A DNA stretch of 64,000 bases from Tyto alba (lineage: Eukaryota; Chordata; Aves; Strigiformes; Tytonidae): NCBI RefSeq assembly GCF_018691265.1, contig NW_024881295.1, positions 21,938,243 to 22,002,242 on the forward strand. The letters are read 5' to 3'. Each line of letters starts with the position of its first letter. Positions within the stretch are counted from its first letter, which is position 1. The position numbers were made by a program, and so were the translations under genes. Below, one piece after another: positions 39,001-51,000 of this stretch. Below the pieces are notes generated by a model that saw only the letters and a list, made by a program, of their open reading frames with translations, made no database searches and was not told the origin of the DNA.

Positions 39001-42000
39001 CTGGTGCCAGGCTATCACACTCTACCAACACCTCACTGGCCTGGGTTTTCAGTGGTGGCACGATGATCGTTCGGGGGTTCCCACTGCAGTGAGTCTCTGG
39101 AACCCCTTTGGTGTCGTAGGTGTTCCCGTTATTCTGCCCTGCGCGATGCTGCACGGCGTAAGGGCTGTTGTTGCTGGAGGAATCGGAGTAGGGGGAGTCA
39201 TGCACGGTGACACAGCTGATGACGTTCTTCCTTTGCTTGGACAAGGTGCTGAAACACAAGCACACAAGTGGAGGGAGTGAATGGGCAGCGACCGACTCGC
39301 AAGCCACCGAAAGGCTCTGCCCGTGGCAAACCAGCTCTGTAAAGGCAAAGCGCGCCCTCCAGTCCTCCGCCAGACAGGTGCTGCTTAAGCCGAATCCCAG
39401 GCTTCAAAACTCACTCGCTGCTATTCCAGGGAAGCCTTCACGGAGGTCAAGGAGTGAGTAAGACACTGGGGATAGATCTTATATTCGCACTGCTTAGAAT
39501 AGCACTGAACCAGACTGCCAGATTTATTTTCAGACTGCTTTTTATGTATGTGTGCTGTAGAAGCCCAGCAGTTATACTATGCTTTGTTGCAAGTCTCACC
39601 ACCCACACAAAAACGTGGCGGTTTCTCCTAGCCTTCCAGCAATGATTTAATAATAGATGCTATGACTTTTCATGCTTAAATCCCATGAATCTACAAAACA
39701 CACTCCATTCTATTTACTAATATGGTACAATGGGCATATATTCTCAGTGAGCATTTGAAACTGAGGAATGAACGACAAAAAAATGAGGGAAGCGTGTAAT
39801 GCTTCTGTTTTTTGGTTTTTTTTTTTTTTTTTTTTTTTTTTTTCTCTGAATAGTCACTGGGTCTCCTGACTCTAGCATGGATTATCGAGGTCCTGCTGCA
39901 GCTAATCTATCCTATGACATCAAAAAAGTGATTAAAAAGGAACATCAACACTTCCAAGACTAGTGCTAGAAGTTCATTAGACTAGACTGCATGGGTACAA
40001 TAGGGATTTGCTCTGGTACTCTGTCTAATTATTCCTGATGGTTTCTCCTTCCTGTTATGAGCTTGTTTAGGGAGAAAAAGAGAGAAGCGAGAAAGAGGAG
40101 GGAGGAAGGGGGATGGTGAAGATTTGCTTAAATGGCTCACATCCTTGACAGTGCACAGACCTTGACTACAGAAAATAGCTGCTATGTTTCACTGATTGCA
40201 TTATGTTGTTATGGCAACTGAAGTTTTTAAAATGATGAAAAGAAATGGATAGCACATAAAAAGCTAAGTAATTAGGCTTAATGGTGGAAACAGCCCCAAC
40301 AGGAACAGAAATGCCATGGAGAAAAAGGAATCCATCTCTTAACTTCTTGAGTGTGCACTTTAAAAAGAAAGAGATCCCTTTACCATGGAGTCTCCTCTCT
40401 CAATCTGCCCGGTCCAGTCCAGGGAACAGCTGATTAATCCAGCCTTAGTCTGTGATGGAGCCATTTATTCCCCAGTCTCGGCATCGCTTCTGATGCAGAG
40501 AAAGGTGGAGCAGATACTAAGAACTGTTTCCTTCCAAGGACGCTGTTTCCCTTATTTTTCAGAGTGCTAAAGGAGCACTGGTGGGTTCCCTTCAACTCGC
40601 CCGCCCCAAAGCCCTTCCCTCGGCGCTGACAAGCCGCGACTCGACTCGCCGCTTTCCGCGAGACTTGCAATTGCAAAGCCATCGTCTCCATCAGAGAGCG
40701 CCCTGGGGTGCCGCGCTCACCAAGTTCCCGCGGGCTGTCACCACAGGATCCTGGTGTGCCCCGAAGAGGACACAAGACCACGTTGTGCTACACAGAGTGA
40801 AAAGTATGTCTCGAGAGACCCCGGCCATCCTAAAGCACTGACACTTGAAACAGGACAGGTGATAGAGGGGAAGCTGCTGCCCGGGAACCTGGAAGCTGGA
40901 AGCAATCTTTGCAGGGGCAGGGGTCTCTTCCGAGGGGAAGGTGTACGACAGCAAACCCTCATATTCTGCCTTCCCGCAAGGACCCTGGAGAGTGCTGGAT
41001 TAGAAATGGAAAGAGCAACAGCGCGTTTTAGATGGACAACTACTGTATGTGAAGAAAGATGTAGCAGTTTGGATATGGTGTTACGAAAGAAGAATATTAA
41101 GCCAATAAAAATGACGAATATTGCATCAATATTCCTCTCTCCTTCAGCAGAAATGCCTGTAATCACACATTTATGAGTATCCACACTGCTTGCCCTTTGC
41201 AGCTACCCTTGGCTGCCAGTTGGGAAGAGATATATATTCTTTACCTCTGACAGTTATTACATTTTATAAAGAAAAATCAAGTCACTAAAGAGTTTTCTGA
41301 CAACTGATAAGGTCTAGCTATTCTTTTACAGACCCTTCCTTACATAAGTGGCTGAGCTGCTGAACTGGAAATACTTGCTCTCGGCTGACACTTGACATGG
41401 GAAGGCTGAGCTGCAGAACTGGAAGGATATATTTTTCTGTGTAATCCGTGCTATTTATTGCTTTAGAATGGGCATATTTTTCACCAATTTGATTGAGGGC
41501 TTGTCAAATCAGGGACCATGAGGAGCCTTCTCCTTCAGAGTGTTATAGCTCCTTGGTTACAGTAAGAAAATCAAGTAGAATCTATTTGTTTAAACAAATA
41601 AGTGACCCCAAACTCAAACCTTTCCAGAAAAAGGGACCGCAGCAGGGTATTAAACTCATTTCATGGATGGGGAACTGCCAAGGACCGGAGCTGTGGTCCT
41701 GCCAAGCCTTACACAAGTGCTCAGCACTACCAGCACGTGGCATCCACCGAAGGCGGCTGACCACTGCAGTAACAGAGCTAAAGCACACGGGAAAACATTT
41801 GCAGGACTGGGGCACGAGTGATCAGCCGCTCAGTTCAGCAGGCTGCATCATTTCAAGCGCACGAGAAGACCCACTGAAAGCGGCTGGAGTTTTGTCTTTA
41901 GGAAAGGTAACAGCTGAGGTTAATGTCAGAGCAGGCAGAGAAGTCAGCAGAGACTATTCACACATATTCACACATAAGGTCAGGGCTCGGCACCTGCTGT

Positions 42001-45000
42001 ACCACAGCCTGCCCGGAGATTAAGGGTGGGAATTTCAAAAGCACCAAAGGCCCAACTCACGCTGAAAATCAGTGGATTCACAGCCTTAAAGATACACATT
42101 AAGCTGAAATGGGGGCTTCTGAGAATTCAGCCCAGAAGAGCTAGCATTCCCCCTTCTCCAAGCCCTCTTGCCAGCCAGCAACCGTCCTCCTTCCAGCTCC
42201 CTCTGGGGACTCAGCTGCTCTCTCCATCCCGCAGTAAACCAGGAGTTGTCTGTGTGAGGTCCAGGCTGATGTATCGCCTTCCCTGCTCACAAACTATCAA
42301 AACTGAGAGCTTTTACCTGTTGACACAGCACTTGCTTACTCAGCAAGCTTACTGTATTCCCATAACTCAGCCACAGCTTTTGGGGATGTTTGTGCTTACA
42401 CAGAAAAATACTTTTAAAAGTCCTACCCCCTTCCTATTAAGCTCACTCCAAGCCTGGTAATTGCTTTCCCTCCTGCAAGCACAGGAGCAGCAGCATACGT
42501 GATTTAGTAGTGTTGAGAGTCGGCATGTGTTCCCGGTCAGCTTGTGTGCCTACCTGCATTTTGTGGCTAGGTGTATTTTAATTCTCCAGAGGGAGGGAGG
42601 GGGGAAGCTTGCCGAAGTGGCATCGAATCCATCCACACGGACTGAAAAGCAGTAAGCCAGGGAAGCTTTTTAACCCTCACTGGCTGGAGCTGCGTCCTCC
42701 CTTTCAGAACAGCAGCTGGAAAAATATGCGTTGCTTTGTAAGCTTATGATTAGTTTATGAGTGGTTGCCCATTCCCACCTGGTCCCAAAGGGCTTGTTCC
42801 CAAACTTGGACACAAACCAATTCATGTCTGTTCAACGTGCAGACACAGAGCATGACTGTGCCTTCCTTTCGACCACGCAGAAGCAGGTCTCGGGGACAGC
42901 TCTGTAACATACACCAGCCTCATGAGTGCACAGCAGAGAGACAGACGTGGGTCTGTCCCCACAGCAAGGAAAGATCTCAAGGAAAAGTCTCATAGAGGAA
43001 AAAGACAACAATTTATGCACAGGCGCTGGGCAAGAAACTAAGGTGGGTGTCTGAGATATTGTTAATGGAAAGGTGCTGAAGACAGATGTTGAGAATGAAA
43101 AGTGAGAGAAAATTAAGGAAAAGATGCTGAATTAGGTGTTAAAACAACATTGAAACCACCTAAATAGCCAAGGACAAGGAGAGGGACAACAGCTCTTGCA
43201 ACAGTGCAACTTGAGATTGTTTCTACTTGCCGAAGGCCCAGCCCCAAAACCTGGTATGTGACAGCACTGCACGAACAGGAGATTTTTACCCTGAATATCT
43301 CCAGTTACACCAGAATCCTAGAAAAAAGGAAATGCTGTCCAGTGGGGGCAGTTCTACAGCGTGTGGTTCACCCCAAGAGATACAAACCTCTCGGGGTGGC
43401 TGACGCTATAGCAGCAGAGGCTTCCAGTTCTCAAGGTCGCCGACACGGCCGCCTGGTTTGGGGGAAGAAGGCACCATCCCACAACTCGGCCTTTGAACTG
43501 GTGTACACAGACACCACGGCACGTTAGCTCTGCAGCCCATCACAAAAATTCCGCTCCAGGCCTCTGAAAACTTAGGAACATGCAACCTTCTCACTGTGCT
43601 GCTTCAGAATAACCCACCTATTCTAGGAAAGCATGGGGTCAGCCAACAAAAACTCACGCTACAACTGCAATCGCTCCCTTCACGTTGAAATCTTATGCCG
43701 TGCATAGCTCCGTGCTGAGAACATGCCCCTCTTCAGCTCAAGCTCCATCCCAACCTGTTAATCTGCTCCCACCTTCCTTGCGAATTTGTGATGCTGAGAA
43801 ATATTTATCAGGTACTACACTGAGGCCATTTTATTAGGCTATACAGCAGGAGCTGTAGCTATTTAAGCCATATATACTGAATTGCTTAGCAGGTTGTAAA
43901 GGTCCTGCTGCTGAAGGTTTGCTGAGAGAGCTACTGTCTATCTCTGTTATTTTAAGTATTAGTTGCATGTCAGTGTGTCTTCTGGAGATGGAAGGCAGCA
44001 ATCTTTTTACCAAATGACTGTGGTTAGTCAATGTATTGCTATGCAGAGTCAGTGCATTACTATGCACAGCATAACATAGCCACAATAGGCTAGATGTCAA
44101 AAGAGAATTACAAATGCTATTTTGACCCTCGCGCACGCACATCAGCAAGTTGGCAAAAACACCTGGCTTGTGCCTGCCAGCAATTTCTATCCATAAGGGG
44201 AATTAAAGTCCTCTGAAGTAGGCTCCACCGCCATTGCACGACGATGGGAATAACAACTTGCATTAGCTTACGCTGTTATAAAGGTGAGACTCACACAGAG
44301 GCTGCACTGTATAGTTCACTATCTTGAGAGAAAGGGAAAAAAACCAAGCCTGCAAGAATTTTGCGCCAGTGAAGGTGGCCAGTTGCTCAGTGTGCCCGTG
44401 TGACAGCTGAGGTCAGTCCTTCTGGCCCAGGAAGACAGCGATTACTGTGAGGATCCCACGGAAAATGAAGCTGGAGAGGCGCTACTCATGCTACCAGCGC
44501 GGACAGAGGGGAGGTGAGGGGCTCCCCCGCCTCACTGCGGTGGAGATGCCCGGAAAGCCACCCGCCTCAAGGCCACGGTCGTATCGCCTCAGGAAAAACA
44601 GCCGTCACTCCCTTGGCCGCCGCGCTCGCTGCCTGGATGGGAAGGCGGCGGCGGCCTCCGCGGCCCGCCCGGCTCTGCGCCGCAGCCCTTGGCGGGACGA
44701 GCTGATTCCCCCGGCTGCCCCACCGGCACGGCACGGCACAGCACGGCATGGCATGGCAGTGGCGTGGCGTGGCACGGCACTGGCACAGCATGGCATGCAT
44801 GGGCATGGCACGGCATGGCACGGCGCTGGCACGGCATGCATGGGCACGGCACGGCACGGCGCGGCACAGCACGGCGCGGCACGGCATGGCGCGGCACGGC
44901 ATGGCGCAGCACGGCACGGCACGGCGTGGCACGGCACAGCACAGCACTGCGTGGCACGGCACGGCACAGCATGGCATGCATGGGCATGGCACGGCACGGC

Positions 45001-48000
45001 ACGGCATGCATGGGCATGGCACGGCACGGTGCAGCACAGCACGGCGCGGCACGGCATGGCATGGCGCAGCACGGCACGGCACGGCATGCATGGGCACGGC
45101 ACGGCACGGCACAGCACGGCACGGCATGGCACGGCATGGCACAGCGTGGCACGGCACAGCACGGCACGGCACGGCATGGCACGGCACGGCACGGCACGGC
45201 ACGGCATGGCACGGCGTGGCACGGCACAGCGTGGCACGGCACAGCACGGCACGGCACGGCACGGCACGGCATGGCACGGCGTGGCACGGCACAGCACGGC
45301 ACGGCATGGCACGGCATGGCACAGCGTGGCACGGCACAGCACGGCACGGCACGGCATGGCACGGCACGGCACGGCACGGCACGGCATGGCACAGCGTGGC
45401 ACGGCACAGCGTGGCACGGCACAGCACGGCACGGCACGGCACGGCATGGCACGGCATGGCACAGCGTGGCACGGCACAGCACGGCACGGCACAGCACGGC
45501 ACGGCATGGCACGGCACAGCACGGCATGGCACGGCGTGGCACGGCGCAGCACGGCATGGCACAGCACGGCACGGCGCAGCACGGCACAGCGCTCCTCGCC
45601 CCCGACCACGGCTGCCCGCCCGCCCAGCCACAACCCCAGGGTGCGTCTGTGCCTCCGCCCTGCCTTCGTGCTGCTGCTTTATTCTTCTCCGCTTCTGGGC
45701 TCCAGAGGTGTTGAATCAGAAGAGGATTTACCCCGAAACCACCGCTCCAGGCGAGGTTGCATAACGGGGAGCACCGCCTGCTGCTTGCTGAGTGTGCGCT
45801 CCGATTACTGCGACTGCCCTTGCACTGTCAGTCTGTCTGTCTGTCTGCTTGACTTTCTCGCACGTAGAGAAACGTAAGAGGAATACATTCCTATGAAGAG
45901 TGGCAAGTCTACTCTCTGGTTTTACTCTCTTCAGTGCTTTACAGGTAAAGGCGAGACCTAAATTCTTCTTTCCGGAATAAGTAACAATCAGGGTATTACC
46001 TTGCAGCGCAGTACTAAGCACCTCTCTGGCCTATAAAGTCTCTTTGTAAAAGGTGCTGAACCAAGAGTTTAGAAATTCACTGGTGATAAACAAACAGGGT
46101 GAAAAAATTGTTTCCTGTTCATATAATGCTGTTGATATGCAAATTCTTTTATGCTGTACTACAGGACAAAATGTCACATGCAAAACTTCGTGGGCATCAG
46201 AAACAAAGTAAAACCAAATTCGTTCAGTAAAAATGTTCCCTTTTCATTTTGACCATTTTTTTTTTTTTTGTATTATTTGCTTAGATTTTGAAAGAAAAAA
46301 GCCCCTCCATTGAACCAGAAAAGAGAAGCCTTACTCTTAATCAGTTAGTCCCCTAGCACTTTCTCCCCCTTAAATAAACGTCAAAACTTTTTGCAGTTTT
46401 GAAGCTTCCCCAGATTTCACTGTGTTGGAGATATTACTAGAAGAATCTCAGCGTAGCCTGCAAGAAGCCTCGGTTGAGGAACTGGCTTTTTTCTCTCAGG
46501 AATTTGCCCCCTGAAAATCCCTGACCGTTTCTCTGAGGACGGTCCCTGCTCAGGGATCCTGCCCGAGGCACGGGGCTGGGGCCAGCAGGTGACCCCCTTT
46601 GACAAGGCTCCATCGAGCAGCTCCTCCAGAGCCCACCTCGCACCGCCTCCCCAGCACCTCCACCCAGCAGGAGCCCAGCATTTTCAGATGACTATCGATT
46701 TTAAAAAAGTTACACCAAGCTCCGCTCGTCAACAGTGCAAAACACATGTACGCAAAGAACGAGCAAGGTGCTGGCCGGCCTGCCTGGTCAGCTGGTAGCT
46801 CATTACATCCTGCTTGAACATCGGTGCTTCTCATTAGGAAAAGGAAAATTCTGCCTGTATCACATTGAATTCTTCAGATTTTTCTTTCACCAATAAAAGA
46901 TCCGCATCCCCTGTACGAGAAAAGCTCTCTCTGCTGCTCCGCTATTACAGAGGCTTTTCTGTCCACGTGAACCCAAGCCGGAGGGCTCCGTCACTGCATC
47001 AGCAGGATCATATTTTATCAGCATTACCAGTCCTCCTTAAACCGAGCCTTATGCACTCTCACATCGTCGAAGGATCTACTGCTTCTCACAACCACAGGTA
47101 GTTCTAATCTCTCTTCGCTGAGCAATCAATAAAATAAACATTTTTAGTCTCATGGGTCAAAGAGAATTTCTAACCCCATAAAAAATAAGAGAAGGAAGTG
47201 CTGTAGCAAATTCAGGAGCTGATCCAATGCCAGTTAAGTTAATGCGAAGATACAACTGCTATCAAGGAGATGGGATCAGGCGATTAACTTTGATCTGTCA
47301 AGTACCATATGATTTCTGCATTCTAATCTAGAAAAAGCTAGTATTGCTAGGATGTGACCAATAGCACGTTTCAAGTCATTCCTTGTTTTTCACCCCCACA
47401 CCACAGCTATTGCCCAACAGGGTGATATTTGCATAAATATGGGCGAGACAATGCATTCTGTGCAGTTTCAGTTTCGACTCAGATCTTGAATCTTTGGGCA
47501 CTGATTACATTAAAGCACATACTTCACTGTCACTCCCATTTTTCTTGGAGCCAAAAAAATAGGCGAGTAAGAAAACTTGGAGGTACTTTCCTAAGTGTGA
47601 CGCACTTTCAATGAGAAAGACCTCAACTTTGGCAGGGGCAAAGTTCATTGGCATTAAATGCTGATACAGCTTCCTTGACTGGAAGCTACACTCTCGTTCC
47701 AGCTGAGAATACGGTCTTAGATCTGCTCAGGTCAACAGGCACCGAGTGAGTTGATTTCACTCTGCCGGAGACTTTAACCAGAAATTCTCATTCTGGACAT
47801 GCTGTTTTCCATCCGTGTCTCTGTCTCTAATTCTCCGCTTGCTCTGGTTACATCTGCACAGGCAATTTAACTCACTCTGGAATTCCAAAAGGTGCCCGAG
47901 AACGGCCCATGTCCGTGCAAAATGTCTACATGGCTCAGAAATTAAATCTAGCTCTTAAGCTTTGGCCTTCCAGGAATGCTAGCACCCTGGCACCCTGTGC

Positions 48001-51000
48001 AGATATGCCATATGGACACAAAAAGTAGCCAGGGATCCGATCCCAGGCAGGAACGCGTCCTGCATATGCTTTAGTCATATCAAAGCCAGTTTGTTTATGT
48101 AAGTCTGGCTCCTGGGACTACTTTCCTAACCCCTTGGCAGACCTTGCCCGAATATTTAAATACCCCAAACTCCCAACTTGATTTCCAGATATTTTCCAGA
48201 ACTTTGTTCTGTCTGTCTCCCTGGAGAGGTGCCGAGTGAAGAAACTGGTCAGATGGCAGGAAAGTTGAAGCAGAGACAACCGTTAGCCGCAGTGGCCGCA
48301 GGATCCCAGCTCTTCCCTCCCTGAACCCACGATGATCCCCGGACGGTAAGTGTAAGTATTTGCACGTAACTTCCCAAAGCTTGGGACCAGCACCATGGGA
48401 AAACATGCTTGCATATAGCTCCCATGACCTTGAGATACCTGCCCTCTTCATGCTGCCCCACCTCACAGTCTTAGTTTTCAGCACCTCTTCTGTCTTCCCC
48501 TTCCTTTCCCATAAGAGCCCTGGAAGTGGGGGCTCCTTATCCACAGTCCACCTGATTTCCACGCTAACCTTCATTCAACTTCTTCTGTAAACATGCTTTC
48601 TTCTCCTGACCAAACTAAGGAATACTGTAGCATTTTTTTTTTTTTTTTAAGTGAAACAGGTTTGGTTTGGTTTTTATGCTGTCCTGTGATCCCCACGGTA
48701 ACCACGGCACTCATGGCAAGGCTGAATTTGAGAGGCACTGAGCTCTTGCTGCCCAGTGGAGTTCACTGTTAGGGAGAAGGGGAATGGGAAGCAGCAGCGG
48801 CTGTCAGGAGGCGGGTTAAATTTGCAGCCCTGGACACCTGAATCATATGGCTCCTCTTTACACATTTTTAGCTCCTTGAGGCCAAATGCATCTCATCTTT
48901 TCAGTGCACATTTGCAGTGCGCCACTTAACACCACGGTATGGAGATTCAGAGATATAGATAGATATCTCCAGTGATTAAAGGAAAAAACGCCATGGAGCA
49001 TGTTCTTAATAAATAAAAAACCTCATTTTCTCTCGACAATTCTGGAAGGATAAGGTTAAAAAATTCCTAGCTCAGTTACCAACATAAAGACGCTATAATT
49101 GTTCAGCTGTTTGCAAAGCTACTTCACTACAACTTACACAGCAGAGCGATGGCTCGTGACTGGCATCAGATGGGAAACCTAGCGTGCTTGCATGTGATGA
49201 AAGGTGCTGAAAAGACAGTCCTGGAACATTAAGTCCTCCCTCACCCACAGCAGATAATCAGCAGTGGCAGCAGTCCTGGGCCGCACTGTTCACTTGGGTG
49301 CGTTAATCCCCTGAGGAGCGAGCTCAGTCACCAGGGTCCTCACAGCCTCACCGACGCCTCCCTGTAGTCACTCATAAAGCAATCAGTTTCTGCCACTTTT
49401 TACAATGGTTCAGGGGCGTTTTGGCAACACAGTCAGAACTGAGCAAACCTCATGCAACGTATTTCCCATTATTGAGTGTTTATGACACAACCGCTACCTG
49501 TCTTTCAGGACCTTTTTATGGAAATTAGCACATACAGAAGGTGCCATTTAATGCTCTTTACAGATGCCTGGATCGCTCAGAAAGAGAAAAGGCAGTTTTA
49601 AGCTCCCTTCCTCCCAAGCCCTTCTTTTTGTCTTTGTTTTAAACAGCCATCTGACTTAAAGAGGCTCACCACCACAGGATCTCCCTTTGACAGTCCTGCG
49701 AGACAGAGAAAGCTATTACTTCCTCTTGCAGATGAGAGAACGTGGCACAGAGAGACTGCTACGCTTCTCCAAGGTCACACAGCAAATGTACAGCGTGGCA
49801 GAGAGCATCGCCTGGGTCTGCCGAGTCCTCAGCTAGTATTTGAGGCTCCCCCCGGCATCTTTCCTCCCAAAGGAAAGGCGAGCTGGGCACTGAGACCCAA
49901 CCGCACCCCCTGGGACCCTACAGCAACTCCTGGGATGCTCCGGCACGTCCCCGCCCCTGCCTCTCCCTGTCCTGCACACAGAGCAGAGCAGGGAGCCGCT
50001 GCTCACCTGGTGGGCGCGTGCTTCTGCTCCTCCTCTTCATCGGTGTCGCTGCTGATAGTGATGACACTCACTGCGGGGCTGGGGGTGTCGGGAATGATTA
50101 TCGTCTGCCGCTGCCGCTCCCGCGTGGTGCTGGTGGCCACGTCGCCCCAGCCGCAGGTGACGGCGGTGCTGCAGGCAGGGCTGTTGTGCACCATGGCACA
50201 GCGGGGAGGCGTGTTCTCCTTCACTCGTTTCGACCGCTGGGGCGAGCTGATGGATTGAGAGGATGAAACTTCGTAGGTGGACGCGTTTCTGGAAATGGGG
50301 AAGGTTGTTAGTTGGTTAAAACTCGGTTTGCTTAAGTTGCCTGTCGCCACGGCTTCTGATTCCTGGTCTCGGGTTCAGTGGCACTGATTTATGGAGTCTG
50401 GGAAAACTGCAAAATTGGCACAGTCACCTCTTCACAGAGTGCCTCACACGCCTTATTCATGTAACTGGCTGAAAAGTAGTTCCTTTCCGTAAAAAAACTC
50501 CATTTTGTTTGCCCTAGGAATTTCCAAGAGGGAAATGCTGCCTCTCAGGACTTTGCACTGGGAGGTAGAGGCCAGTCACACAGCCCAGCCATACACAAGC
50601 CAGGCGGGCACAGCACGGCTGTCGCAGGAGGCAGAAGAACCCAAATGGGAATCGCTTTCTCCTGCATCCTCCGTGGATGCGTCATGACCAGGTATTTTTT
50701 GGCCAGACGAAGCTAAAGGCAAAATTAGAATACGTTGTGGAAAGCAACAAACATTTAGCAGGAAAACTGCTTTTCTTAGTTGAAAATTTAATCTTCTGTT
50801 TTAGAATCTTTTCAATGGACATTTCCTGCCCAATGCTACATCCTCTAGGATAGTGGGGTCTCATGGATGAGAGCACGCAGATGGGAGGACATACACTCAG
50901 TTTCATTTCATTCCCATGTGAGGCAGCAGATACAGCATATATAAATCAGAAAGAACAATCCTTTTATTATGCTGTAGAAAAACATTGTCAAGTCCTGTTT

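Larger units (their letters stand above)
39249..50006 (-). other. HIPK2 intron 12 (largest intron in the window)
   Basis: 10758 bp intron between exons 12 and 13. It contains a (CACGG)n-type array, a MIR-like SINE relic close to exon 12, a T28 run at 39816-39843 and a T18 run near 48631. No supportable exon of another gene was found on either strand. Confidence 0.85.

Noticed and set aside
44447..45877. ORFs of 330-476 codons of His/Gly/Thr/Ala or Cys/Arg/Ala/Val/Pro composition
   Set aside because: They are translations of the GGCAC-based array inside HIPK2 intron 12.
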